Of a DNA stretch of 64,000 nt, positions 26,339-35,127 are shown one piece after another (the first letter of the stretch is position 1; each line of letters begins with the position of its first letter). This DNA is from JADHUC01 sp964617665 (GTDB taxonomy: Bacteria; Planctomycetota; Planctomycetia; Pirellulales; Pirellulaceae). The translations under genes and the position numbers were made by a program. The notes under the pieces were generated by a model. That model saw only the letters and a program-made list of their open reading frames with translations, was not told the DNA's origin and made no database searches. The stretch spans positions 1 through 64,000 of the forward strand of contig CAZUAH010000011.1 of the NCBI GenBank assembly GCA_964617665.1. The letters run 5' to 3'.

Positions 26339-28050
26339 AGAGGACGTTCCTTCGGCACGTCGCCGCGCACGTTTCCTGCATCGCATGTTGGGCTATGTTC
26401 GGCTGCGATAGCCCCACTACTGACGTCCCCGACCACGCGGATGACCGCCGCCAGAGCGATGCTGTTGCTGCTGATGGTGCGGATTGCACGTCGCATCTGG
26501 TCCCTGTCCCCGAGGTAGACCTGAGCCGCACCGAGGAGCACAGCGCCGACCAAATACGCAAAGCCCAGGCGCGCCTTCGTTCGGCTTCACCCGACAAATT
26601 AGGGCACGCCCATGGCGAATTGGGCATGCTCTATCACGCCTACGAGGCACGCGAGGCGGCCGAGGCGTGTTACCGCAACGCCATTGCCCTGGACCCGGAG
26701 GATTTCCGCTGGCGTCATTATGCGGCGCACGTTGCCATGGGCGCGGGGAAGTCCACCGAGGCCATCGAGGCATTCAATGCTGCCCTGGAACGCATGCGTG
26801 AATCGGGGACGGACGACTCACATCGGATCGCTGCCAATTGCTGGTTGGGAGTCCTATGCATCGAAGAAGGGCGGCTGGACGAAGCCGTGTTGCGATTCGA
26901 ACGGGTGCTCGATATGGCCGCACGCGAGCCTTTCGCGCATTACGGGCTTGGGCGAGTGGCCGTCACCCGCGGGCGATACGATCAAGCGCGCGTCCATTTG
27001 GAGGAGGCCCACGGGCTTGCGCCGCAGGCTACGAATGTCCAACATCTCTTGGGGACCGTCTACCGTCGACTTGGCGATCGGGAAAAGGCCCAGCACCTTC
27101 TTCAGCAGACAGTGAGGAAGGGGAGTAAGACGCTGGTTCCCGACCCGCTACTGCGGGCCGTGAAGGAACTGACGGACAACTCCCGTAGACATGAAATAGT
27201 GGGCAATGGGCTATTCCGGGTAGGCCGGTTTTGCGAAGCGGTGGAGGCCTATCGCAAATCGCTGGCGATCAATCCCGACAACGCACGAATTCGCACAAAT
27301 CTCGGCTCGGCGCTCAAACGAATGGGCGATGTCCAGGCAGCGGAGGCTCAGTATCGACGTGCACTTGAGTTGGATCCCAACATGAATACGGCTCGGTTCA
27401 ATCTGGGCGTCATTTGTTCGCGAAACGGTCGGGACGAGCAAGCCGTCGAGTCCTACGAGGCGGTTCTCCGTGCAGACCAGCAGCACAAGGATGCCCGCTT
27501 CAACCTGGCCAATGCCTTGAGTCGGCTCGGCAAGTACGAACTGGCCGAAGATCACTACGCAAGGGTGCTGGAACAAGATCCGGCGAACGCAAAGGCCTGT
27601 CGCGGGCAAGCTCGCATGCTAGCATTTGCTGGGCGATATGCAGAAGCTATCGAGAAGCTTGAAGCCGTGATTGCCGTCTTGCCTGACGATATGGCGATAC
27701 AGCACGACCTGGCTCGTCTGCTCGTGGCAGCTCCCGTCGACAGAGTTCGGGATGGAGAACGGGGACTGGCGATGGCTCAGGAAGTGTTCAAGACACAGAG
27801 CTACGTGGCGCACGCCGAGACGGTCGCGATGGGTTATGCCGAAACGGGCAGGTTTGATATAGCGATCGAGGTGCAAGAGGCAGCCATCTCGGCAGCCGCA
27901 AAGGAAGGACGCGAGGACATCGCGATTCGCCTTCGTGAAAACCTGAAAGCGTACAGAGTTGGACGACCGTGTCGAACCCCTTGGCGCGAGGAAGAGTTGA
28001 ATTCAAGAGCAACGGTCGCAAGGAAAGAGGCAGACGGCTCGACCCGTTAG
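26335..28050 (+). CDS. TPR-repeat lipoprotein coupled to the CRTAC1 protein
   Basis: A 571-residue protein starting at GTG 26335, which overlaps the previous stop as GTGA. GGAGGTGAAGGA immediately upstream is a strong ribosome site, so translation is coupled. The leader MKRTFLRHVAAHVSCIACW ends in lipobox AMFGC, indicating a lipoprotein. At least nine tetratricopeptide repeats follow from about residue 80 (LGMLYHAYEAREAAEACYRN, AVEAYRKSLAINPDNARIRT, AEAQYRRALELDPNMNTARF, AVESYEAVLRADQQHKDARF, AEDHYARVLEQDPANAKACR). TPR arrays are protein-binding scaffolds; the coupling suggests binding to the ASPIC/FG-GAP partner on the same membrane. Its 3' end faces the autotransporter gene across a shared hairpin. 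Confidence 0.9.
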   Translation: MKRTFLRHVAAHVSCIACWAMFGCDSPTTDVPDHADDRRQSDAVAADGADCTSHLVPVPEVDLSRTEEHSADQIRKAQARLRSASPDKLGHAHGELGMLYHAYEAREAAEACYRNAIALDPEDFRWRHYAAHVAMGAGKSTEAIEAFNAALERMRESGTDDSHRIAANCWLGVLCIEEGRLDEAVLRFERVLDMAAREPFAHYGLGRVAVTRGRYDQARVHLEEAHGLAPQATNVQHLLGTVYRRLGDREKAQHLLQQTVRKGSKTLVPDPLLRAVKELTDNSRRHEIVGNGLFRVGRFCEAVEAYRKSLAINPDNARIRTNLGSALKRMGDVQAAEAQYRRALELDPNMNTARFNLGVICSRNGRDEQAVESYEAVLRADQQHKDARFNLANALSRLGKYELAEDHYARVLEQDPANAKACRGQARMLAFAGRYAEAIEKLEAVIAVLPDDMAIQHDLARLLVAAPVDRVRDGERGLAMAQEVFKTQSYVAHAETVAMGYAETGRFDIAIEVQEAAISAAAKEGREDIAIRLRENLKAYRVGRPCRTPWREEELNSRATVARKEADGSTR

Positions 28051-28084
28051 AACTCGAAACGATCACAGCAGCGTGGGCGAAAAG

Positions 28085-28119
28085 AAACACCCCGGCGGCT
28101 CTTGAGCACCGAGGTGTTT
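28085..28119. terminator. Hairpin terminator between convergent genes
   Basis: aaacaccccgg at 28085-28095 pairs with ccgaggtgttt at 28109-28119 with one mismatch. On the minus strand the stem is followed by a T-rich tract (tttcttttc), fitting a rho-independent terminator for the autotransporter gene. On the plus strand it can end the TPR transcript. The matching spot after the second autotransporter copy (about 30276-30310) keeps the right arm but has lost the left arm. Confidence 0.6.
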
Positions 28120-28141
28120 CGTCTGAAAATTCGGGATTCGT

Positions 28142-29758
28142 TCAGTACACCCACAGCAGCCCTCCACTGCCGACATGGAACGCTTGTCGTCCATTAGCCT
28201 GCAGATCGTAGTTAGCATATAGTGCCGCTCGACCACCGCGGTCGTAGGTGAGACCGGCGCCCAGCACCGCCCAGTCGCGGCCCAGGTTCAGGCCGCCGGT
28301 CGCGAAGGCGGGAGCACCGCCTACGCTCGACGTAACGCCCGTAGTGGCATCCAGGAATTCGTGCATCCAATAGACGCGTGCCTCCGGCGTCAGGAACCCG
28401 CCGAGGATAGTGCGAGTTTGGCCCGGGAGCTTTGCTCCCAACAAGCAACGAAGAGAATTCGTATAGGTGTCGTTCACCGTCGCGTTGTTCACGCCGGCGC
28501 CCGTTTCGGTGAAGTCGTTCTGGTGCAGCCAGATGTACTGCAGAGCCACGTAAGGTTGCACGGTCCGGCCTCGCCAACAGCGCTCCCACGCGCGTTCCAG
28601 ATACATGCCCGCTTGCGCACCATCGAAGCTCCCGCGGGCCGTTCCCGTCGCCGTTGACCGTCGAGTGGCGTAGCTATCGTAAGTGGCGTTGGCCGCCGCG
28701 ACATAATAGCCGCCGCAGTCGCAGCCTCTGTACAGAAACGCGCCCAGCACGCCGCTATCGACATGGCCCTTATCGCCGTTGTCCATGGCGATATTCTGAA
28801 CACCGTAATTGCCGAACAGTCCGATCAGCGAATCGTCTTGTGTCAAGCGGCAGAGCCCCATTTGCGTGCCACCCGCCGCGTAGTCCAAGCCGGCCACCGC
28901 GCCATCGCTCCCCACCTGACCGCCGATACCATACCCGCTAACCCAGCCATCCCAGGCGCCACTGAGCAGCGCGGAATTTTGACCGCGAATCTGGAAGTTG
29001 GCTCTCGTTTGGCCGGAATCGTTGGCCAATACACTGGACATGCCTTCCACGTCGTCGGCATAGTTCATGCTACCGCTCGGTGCGGGTAACGTGACGACGT
29101 TCAATCCGCCACCGGCTGCCATCGCGGCTGCCGCATATTGAATGTTCCGGTTCAGAAGTTGGAACTGGTAGCTACCATTCTGAATTCCGGTTTGCGCCAG
29201 GCTACCAACCAGTTGTCCGGCAGCCGGGTCGAAAAGAGACGTGACAATAGACGTGGCAATCAGGTCCCAGCCATTGAGCGTTCCAATGTCGCCGCCCCAT
29301 TGGTCGTAGATCGTTAGGGTCCAATCTCCATTGATATCCTCGCCGTCGAAGGCGTCCAGCAATGCAAACGGCTGATAGTCTTGAGCGAGCATCGGATCAC
29401 CGGGGCCAGGATAGGCGTTGGCCGCCTCGTCGTCAAAAGTGTATGTGCCGCGCATTGCCGCTTCCAGTTTCCACCTGCCGTTGGTCAGTTTGACGCTCGT
29501 GCCCGCCGGGGAGGTGACGTCGATCACCAAGTCCCCGGCGAACGTGTGATTCATGTCGATCGCTACGTCCACGTCCTCAATCGTGCCGCTGTCGCCCACG
29601 GTTATTGTGGAAATGGTTGTGCCGGAAGAGTCCCCAGGCGCACCGGGCGGAATGTTAAGCGGTGTATCTGTGGATGAATAGGTGATCTGTGCGTGAGTGA
29701 GCGAGGTCAGAGCTGCTGCAAAGACAAGCGAAGGTGCGACCGTCAACGAGATCTTCAT
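28142..29758 (-). CDS. Autotransporter with N-terminal P-domain, copy A
   Basis: A 538-residue outer-membrane protein. ATG 29758 has GGAGG 8 bases upstream and opens the signal peptide MKISLTVAPSLVFAAALTSLTHA. Residues about 35-175 form a proprotein-convertase P-domain-like beta sandwich (VGDSGTIEDVDVAIDMNHTF, AGDLVIDVTSPAGTSVKL, NGDWTLTIYDQWGGDIGTLN). From about 185 the protein is an autotransporter-type barrel: MAAGGGLNVV, ALLSGAWDGWVSGYG, GLDYAAGGTQMGLCRL, GCDCGGYYVAAANATYDS. It ends with an aromatic residue (GSGGLLWVY), as expected for BamA-dependent insertion. Bases 28142-29187 are almost identical to 30333-31378. The passenger is probably displayed at the surface and may bind calcium or peptide. 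Confidence 0.85.
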   Translation of the reverse strand: MKISLTVAPSLVFAAALTSLTHAQITYSSTDTPLNIPPGAPGDSSGTTISTITVGDSGTIEDVDVAIDMNHTFAGDLVIDVTSPAGTSVKLTNGRWKLEAAMRGTYTFDDEAANAYPGPGDPMLAQDYQPFALLDAFDGEDINGDWTLTIYDQWGGDIGTLNGWDLIATSIVTSLFDPAAGQLVGSLAQTGIQNGSYQFQLLNRNIQYAAAAMAAGGGLNVVTLPAPSGSMNYADDVEGMSSVLANDSGQTRANFQIRGQNSALLSGAWDGWVSGYGIGGQVGSDGAVAGLDYAAGGTQMGLCRLTQDDSLIGLFGNYGVQNIAMDNGDKGHVDSGVLGAFLYRGCDCGGYYVAAANATYDSYATRRSTATGTARGSFDGAQAGMYLERAWERCWRGRTVQPYVALQYIWLHQNDFTETGAGVNNATVNDTYTNSLRCLLGAKLPGQTRTILGGFLTPEARVYWMHEFLDATTGVTSSVGGAPAFATGGLNLGRDWAVLGAGLTYDRGGRAALYANYDLQANGRQAFHVGSGGLLWVY

Positions 29759-29844
29759 GCTTGGCGCCTCCGTGCCAGGCAAACTTTGCGTTCTGTCGAT
29801 CCTGCGGACTCGGCGAGGGCATAAGTCGCCAGGAGGAGCAGGTT

Positions 29845-29928
29845 ATGGCGTATTCGGCCTACTGCCCGCCCCATGGACACGATTTTCCGAACAGCCGATT
29901 CGGCCCGTGCGACAGTCACAACCGTTAG
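29845..29928 (+). CDS. Small conserved frame divergent from autotransporter A; probable kinase N-terminal remnant
   Basis: Twenty-seven codons starting MAYSAYCPPHGHDFPNSRFG and ending at TAG 29926-29928, with a strong GGAGGAG 8 bases before the ATG. The same frame, start site and 5' region recur at 32037, where the reading continues further. The C-P-P-x-G-H-x-F core with a later C recalls zinc-ribbon leaders before planctomycete Ser/Thr kinases. The kinase-like sequence beginning at 29982, in another frame, supports reading this as the broken start of a kinase gene. A translated micro-peptide cannot be excluded. Confidence 0.45.
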   Translation: MAYSAYCPPHGHDFPNSRFGPCDSHNR

Positions 29929-29981
29929 TATCGTCACACTTGCCTTCTTCGGAATCGGCAACGACTCAGCCTCGAACGTGA

Positions 29982-30191
29982 ATCCAGCAACTCGGCATCG
30001 GACACTTCGGGAGTGTATGGAAGGCACGCGATGCGGAGCTTGACCGTATCGTCGCCGTCAAGATCCCTCGACAAGAGCGATTGAATGCCGACGAGATGGA
30101 GGTCTTCTTTCGCGAAGCCAGAGCAGCGGCACAACTCAGCCACTCGGGGATCGTGGCAGTGCATGAGTGGGAGATTGGAGATGAGGTGCCC
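29982..30191 (+). pseudogene. Ser/Thr protein kinase N-lobe fragment
   Basis: Seventy codons beginning directly after an in-frame TGA read as a protein kinase N-lobe: IQQLGIGHFGSVWKARDAEL (glycine loop), DRIVAVKIPRQERL (the VAVK lysine), and EMEVFFREARAAAQLSHSGI (helix C with its glutamate). VAVHEWEIGDEVP follows. Similarity then stops: the hinge, catalytic loop and DFG are missing, and the duplicated autotransporter unit begins about 85 bases later. The start codon region at 29845 lies in a different frame. This is a truncated and frameshifted kinase gene, not a functional enzyme. Confidence 0.75.
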
Positions 30192-30332
30192 TGGTCGACT
30201 CGGCTGGCCGGTCACAACATGGGTACACTCCGCGAAACTGTACCCACTTTCGCATCTGACGAGGCTATTCTTTGGGCGAACCCCGGCGGCTCTCGAGCAC
30301 CGAGGTGTTTCGTCTGAGAATCCGGGATTCGT

Positions 30333-31952
30333 TCAGTACACCCACAGCAGCCCTCCACTGCCGACGTGGAACGCTTGTCGTCCATTAGCCTGCAGATCGT
30401 AGTTAGCATATAGTGCCGCTCGACCACCGCGGTCGTAGGTGAGACCGGCGCCCAGCACCGCCCAGTCGCGGCCCAGGTTCAGGCCGCCGGTCGCGAAGGC
30501 GGGAGCACCGCCTACGCTCGACGTAACGCCCGTAGTGGCATCCAGGAATTCGTGCATCCAATAGACGCGTGCCTCCGGCGTCAGGAACCCGCCGAGGATA
30601 GTGCGAGTTTGGCCCGGGAGCTTTGCTCCCAACAAGCAACGAAGAGAATTCGTATAGGTGTCGTTCACCGTCGCGTTGTTCACGCCGGCGCCCGTTTCGG
30701 TGAAGTCGTTCTGGTGCAGCCAGATGTACTGCAGAGCCACGTAAGGTTGCACGGTCCGGCCTCGCCAACAGCGCTCCCACGCGCGTTCCAGATACATGCC
30801 CGCTTGCGCACCATCGAAGCTCCCGCGGGCCGTTCCCGTCGCCGTTGACCGTCGAGTGGCGTAGCTATCGTAAGTGGCGTTGGCCGCCGCGACATAATAG
30901 CCGCCGCAGTCGCAGCCTCTGTACAGAAACGCGCCCAGCACGCCGCTATCGACATGGCCCTTATCGCCGTTGTCCATGGCGATATTCTGAACACCGTAAT
31001 TGCCGAACAGTCCGATCAGCGAATCGTCTTGTGTCAAGCGGCAGAGCCCCATTTGCGTGCCACCCGCCGCGTAGTCCAAGCCGGCCACCGCGCCATCGCT
31101 CCCCACCTGACCGCCGATACCATACCCGCTAACCCAGCCATCCCAGGCGCCACTGAGCAGCGCGGAATTTTGACCGCGAATCTGGAAGTTGGCTCTCGTT
31201 TGGCCGGAATCGTTGGCCAATACACTGGACATGCCTTCCACGTCGTCGGCATAGTTCATGCTACCGCTCGGTGCGGGTAACGTGACGACGTTCAATCCGC
31301 CACCGGCTGCCATCGCGGCTGCCGCATATTGAATGTTCCGGTTCAGAAGTTGGAACTGGTAGCTACCATTCTGAATTCCAGTTTGCGCCAGACTGCCAAC
31401 CAACTGCGCGGCAGCCGGATCGGCAGCCATCGCCGTGAGAATCAAATCCCACTGGGTAAGGAGCCCCGAATCGAGGCCTTCTGAGTCGATAATCGTGAGA
31501 GTCCAATCTCCCAGAGTGTCCTCGCCATCAAACGCAGCAAGAGGATTGTTCGGCTGATAGTCCCCGGGTGGAATCGGGTTCTCCGATTCGTCTGGATATA
31601 CATTGCTCGACTCGTCGTCAAAAGTATACACCCCATCCAGATCCTCGCTTGGCTGGAGTGTACCGTCGGGGTTCTGTACTATCCTGACTGTTGTGCCCGC
31701 CGGTGAGGTCACATCGATGTCCAGGTCCCCGGCCCAAGTGTGGTTCACGTCGAGCGCAACGTCCACGTCCTCGATCGTGCCGCTGTCGCCCACGGTTATT
31801 GTGGACTCGGTCGTGCCTTCAGTAGCACCCGGCGGAACCGCCGGAATGTCTATCGGTGTATCAGTGGACGAATAGGTAACCTGTGCGTGAGTGAGCGAGG
31901 TCAGAGCTACTGCAAGAACAAGCGAAAGTGCGGCCGTCAACGAGATCTTCAT
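30333..31952 (-). CDS. Autotransporter with N-terminal P-domain, copy B
   Basis: A 539-residue paralogue of the protein at 28142, starting MKISLTAALSLVLAVALTSL with GGAGG 8 bases upstream. The P-domain (about 35-180; VGDSGTIEDVDVALDVNHTW, AGDLDIDVTSPAGTTVRI, LGDWTLTIIDSEGLDSGLLT) is related to copy A but clearly diverged. From the point where copy B reads LVGSLAQTGIQNGSY the barrel is identical to copy A at the protein level, down to the terminal LLWVY. At the DNA level I see one silent difference in the blocks I compared (g at 30366 against a at 28175). The pattern fits a conserved barrel homogenised by gene conversion, or a recent duplication with a replaced passenger. Confidence 0.85.
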   Translation of the reverse strand: MKISLTAALSLVLAVALTSLTHAQVTYSSTDTPIDIPAVPPGATEGTTESTITVGDSGTIEDVDVALDVNHTWAGDLDIDVTSPAGTTVRIVQNPDGTLQPSEDLDGVYTFDDESSNVYPDESENPIPPGDYQPNNPLAAFDGEDTLGDWTLTIIDSEGLDSGLLTQWDLILTAMAADPAAAQLVGSLAQTGIQNGSYQFQLLNRNIQYAAAAMAAGGGLNVVTLPAPSGSMNYADDVEGMSSVLANDSGQTRANFQIRGQNSALLSGAWDGWVSGYGIGGQVGSDGAVAGLDYAAGGTQMGLCRLTQDDSLIGLFGNYGVQNIAMDNGDKGHVDSGVLGAFLYRGCDCGGYYVAAANATYDSYATRRSTATGTARGSFDGAQAGMYLERAWERCWRGRTVQPYVALQYIWLHQNDFTETGAGVNNATVNDTYTNSLRCLLGAKLPGQTRTILGGFLTPEARVYWMHEFLDATTGVTSSVGGAPAFATGGLNLGRDWAVLGAGLTYDRGGRAALYANYDLQANGRQAFHVGSGGLLWVY

Positions 31953-32036
31953 GCCGGGGCCTCCGCGCTAGGCAAACATTGCGTTCTGATCCTGCGGATC
32001 CGGCGAGGGGAGATCAGTCGCCGGGAGGAGCAGGTT

Positions 32037-32201
32037 ATGGCGCAATCGGCCTACTGCCCGCCCTATGGACACGATTTTCCGGACAGCCGATTCGACCAGT
32101 GCAACAGTCGCAACCGTCAATATCGTCACACTCGACTTCTTCGGAATCGGCAAGGGATCAGCCTCGAGCGTGAACAGCGACGTAACGGGCAAGCGGGATA
32201 A
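32037..32201 (+). CDS. Small frame divergent from autotransporter B; probable kinase N-terminal remnant
   Basis: Fifty-four codons starting MAQSAYCPPYGHDFPDSRFD and ending at TAA 32199-32201. The ribosome site GGAGGAG and the 84-base divergent spacer are shared with the unit at 29845. About 25 residues match that frame; the remainder (RQYRHTRLLRNRQGISLERE) is arginine-rich and looks like out-of-frame reading. No kinase N-lobe follows in this copy. I regard it as the second remnant of the duplicated kinase start. Confidence 0.4.
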   Translation: MAQSAYCPPYGHDFPDSRFDQCNSRNRQYRHTRLLRNRQGISLEREQRRNGQAG

Positions 32202-32597
32202 CTGCTCCCATTCGTCGATGATAGGCGACGCCTAATGCATATTCTCGTTTGCTCCTGCGCAGCTAGCAAATGGTCGAGTACCAAATTCGGCAACGAGTTA
32301 CGTATGCTAGCGGAGCGCCGTTTCAATCGAGAACGCGCATTAGTCGCAAGCTTGTTCAGCGGGCGCAGCCACGTTCCCCTCCAAACGCCAACGTCCAATC
32401 GACGCGGCGCCTCTAACGACCGGTACGGGGATTCTGTACTCGACGTGGCGTGGGAGTGAATAAGACGGGATTGGGCTTCGCATGCACGCCGCGTTGGCAC
32501 ATTCAAACAGATTAGGGCGCGAACGTGCGCTCCGATACACACAGGGCGCCAGAAGTCTGCCCCGTTCGGCTGTGGGAAGAAGAAATCGCGAGTCGAG
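32202..32597. other. Intergenic region, no supported gene
   Basis: This 396-base stretch separates the duplicated module from the DnaJ-like gene's 3' end. Frames on both strands are short and have no recognisable domain, leader or ribosome site. It is likely decayed sequence from the duplicated block. Confidence 0.45.
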
Positions 32598-34910
32598 CTA
32601 ACGCACGGCCCTGAGCCTTGCGACGTTTTCGCCGGGCTTCACATCGATCCGGAAATCGGGGAATGCTATGTCCGCCAAATGCCCTTTGAGGTCGCGAACG
32701 TCTGTCGGCAGCACGAAGGCTTCGATCTTGGTGCTGACAAACTTCCCGAGTCGCAGAGATGGGATGACCACGGGGTTTGTGCGAAACTCGACTCCGTCGG
32801 TCTTCTTTTCGACCTTCCACTCGGCGTCGTAGGGGATACCAGCCTCGCGAAGCACTCGTTCGGGAACCAGGCTGAATTCGGCTCGTGGCCGAAGGGCAAA
32901 CAATGCGGAAGCCCGTTCGTTTACGATCGCGTCCACATGGAAAATGTCCTCTTCTTCCCCGCCAAAGAAGCCCATGACTTGAGCGGTCAGTAGACGTTTG
33001 TCGTTTTCTTGGACGCGTTCCAAGTTCCGCTCGAGTGCCGGTGTCGGCCCCAGTCGGTTGGCGTCACGTCCGAGTTGCTCCAGTGCCCTTTGCACATGGA
33101 GATCGTCGGCCAATTCGCGGTACTTGCTCGTCATGTCTTCAACCATACGTGCCGCCTGCAACGACGCAATGATCAGTTGGCTTCGTGCTCTTATGGATTT
33201 TGCCGCGACTTCCCGAGACTCGCGTTTCACGTCGTTGAGTCTACGTTTCGCCTGTTCGATAATGCCGATCCGACCGGTTCGCTCGGCCATGGTAACCTGA
33301 TCTGCGAATTCGCGATTCTTGTCGATAGCCTTCAAACGCGCCGTGTCGGCAGCTCGACTGCTTCGTTCCAAGTCTTTGACTTGCGCGACGCTCTCTGCCA
33401 GTTCATCGCCGTCCTCAAGAAGCCAGAATTCCTCTCGCTTCGTCAGCCCAAGACTCTCCAGCAATGCCGCAGGTTCTGTGGGGGTGGCGGGTTTCGTGGT
33501 CTTTGGTTCGGCTGGTGACTCTTTGACGTGAGGGGCCGCTTCGTCGGACGGGCGGTCCGATTTCGCCGACATGGCATCTGCCGGTTTTGCCCTGCGACGC
33601 TCAAGAATCGCTGGCGCGTTCTTCTTCAGTGTCTGTTGAAAACGTTCGCCCAACGCGGGATAGCTAAACTGAAAGTCTTGAACATTTACGAGTGCCTCCC
33701 CCTTCGCAATCAACTCCAGGTCTCCGTCGGGCAACGACTTGAGCGACTCTTGCGCCCTGTAATCCGAAATGGCCAGATCGACTTCATCGATCATCTTCCG
33801 TGCCCACGTTCGCTGTTGGCTATCGGGAGACTGCAGGACGCGCTCGAGCAACGTTCGTGCTTGCTCGAGCTCTCCGTTGGTAATAGCAGACATGGCCTCG
33901 GCAAAAGGAACCTCTCCATTCAATGGACTCCCGGGCGGCGTTTTTGGCTTCTCCGCCGTAGGTTCTCCATCGGGCCTTCCAACGGGGAATTCGCCGTTTG
34001 GTCCCTCTTGTTGCCCTACCGGCTCCATATAGCCGCCACTGGTTTCCGCGTCGTCCGTATTTGTCTTTGCCATTGGCTTTTCGGCCGCAAGCCGGTCATT
34101 CGGGGGCTGTCTCGATTGAGAACTCCGCTGCGAAACACGCGATCCGGTCCCGCCATCGTTCTTCGATTGCCCAGTGGCGAAGTAGATCACCGCCAGCAGC
34201 GTCAACACGGCGGCAACCGATCCGACAGCGACCAACGCGGGATTGCCGCGTTTCCTTCTCAATTGCCGTGCTTGGTAGGCTGGCTTATCTGCTGGCACCT
34301 TCACTATCGGCGCGACGCTGTCGGACGCAGGCTTCGCTTGAACGGGCGGCGGCACTTTGCGCGGAGCGTCCGGTTTGGCAGGCGGTTCTGAAGCCGCTGT
34401 TTTGTCGGCCACGTTCGCACGAGCAGCAGGTGGTGCGGGCGGCGGTTTCGGTATCGCGGGAGGCGGGCCATCCGGTTCGGGGACGGCAACAGGCGGCGCC
34501 GCTGCAATCGGTGGGGGAGCGGGATCGTCGTCCGCTGACGGACTTTCGCTCTGGGCTTCGCCGTTGCCCCCTGTACCTTCAATCGTTTCAGCTGGCGTCC
34601 CGGTCTGTTCTTCAACTCCTTCGGACGACGCGATCTCGTGTTTCAGTATGGCGTCATACGCACCTTTGTCGTCTGGATTCATCAGACAGGCGCGCGCGGC
34701 GGAGAGTTCTTTCAGGAGTTCTTGCGACAGTTCGCCGTGCTCGCCGGATGCCAAGCCCTGCAGATAGGCCATGCGCTGATTGGCAGCAACTCCAATCACG
34801 TCCAAGTCCGACTCGAACAACTCGATGCCCAACAACCGGTAATGGTTTGGCGGCTGGAGTTTGGGAGGGATCGCGAGCCACTTGTGGTAGGGATCGAATT
34901 CGGCAGACAT
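32598..34910 (-). CDS. DnaJ-like N-terminal, single-pass membrane protein with coiled coil
   Basis: A 770-residue protein. I start it at ATG 34910 (MSAEFDPYHKWLAIPPKLQP), because the longer frame to 35111 adds residues overlapping the divergent symporter's promoter. Residues about 5-95 form a planctomycete J-domain-like module (NHYRLLGIELFESDLDVIG, LSAARACLMNPDDKGAYDAI) that lacks the HPD motif needed to stimulate DnaK. A Pro/Ala-rich segment follows to about 215. A single transmembrane helix (NPALVAVGSVAAVLTLLAVI) lies near 225-245, preceded by RRKRG, so the N-terminus is probably cytoplasmic. The rest contains charged helices and coiled coil, such as LERSSRAADTARLKAIDKNR. The function is unknown. 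Confidence 0.8.
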   Translation of the reverse strand: MSAEFDPYHKWLAIPPKLQPPNHYRLLGIELFESDLDVIGVAANQRMAYLQGLASGEHGELSQELLKELSAARACLMNPDDKGAYDAILKHEIASSEGVEEQTGTPAETIEGTGGNGEAQSESPSADDDPAPPPIAAAPPVAVPEPDGPPPAIPKPPPAPPAARANVADKTAASEPPAKPDAPRKVPPPVQAKPASDSVAPIVKVPADKPAYQARQLRRKRGNPALVAVGSVAAVLTLLAVIYFATGQSKNDGGTGSRVSQRSSQSRQPPNDRLAAEKPMAKTNTDDAETSGGYMEPVGQQEGPNGEFPVGRPDGEPTAEKPKTPPGSPLNGEVPFAEAMSAITNGELEQARTLLERVLQSPDSQQRTWARKMIDEVDLAISDYRAQESLKSLPDGDLELIAKGEALVNVQDFQFSYPALGERFQQTLKKNAPAILERRRAKPADAMSAKSDRPSDEAAPHVKESPAEPKTTKPATPTEPAALLESLGLTKREEFWLLEDGDELAESVAQVKDLERSSRAADTARLKAIDKNREFADQVTMAERTGRIGIIEQAKRRLNDVKRESREVAAKSIRARSQLIIASLQAARMVEDMTSKYRELADDLHVQRALEQLGRDANRLGPTPALERNLERVQENDKRLLTAQVMGFFGGEEEDIFHVDAIVNERASALFALRPRAEFSLVPERVLREAGIPYDAEWKVEKKTDGVEFRTNPVVIPSLRLGKFVSTKIEAFVLPTDVRDLKGHLADIAFPDFRIDVKPGENVARLRAVR

Positions 34911-35127
34911 AGTGCGCGATGAAGATAAAGGTGCCCCGTTCGTGTTGATTTCAATTGTAGTGAGAAAGGGACTCGGTGGGAACGTTAACTGTGTTGGACG
35001 CCGACACAGAAGAAATGAAAGGAACTCTCGTCGGTGATTGACCGCGAAAATGGCGGCCTCCCCTCGGTGAAGCGCCGCGCCCTGTGGTACGATATTGCCT
35101 TCCAAACGCACCGAGAAGGGATTTCCG

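Noticed and set aside
28142..31952. Autotransporter duplication as an assembly artefact
   Set aside because: The P-domain halves and the flanking 250 bases are diverged in a consistent way, which an assembly error would not create; still, read coverage should be checked.
32235..32459. Plus-strand frame of 74 codons starting MHILVCSCAA
   Set aside because: No ribosome site, no domain and low-complexity Arg/Ser-rich composition; it lies in a decayed region.
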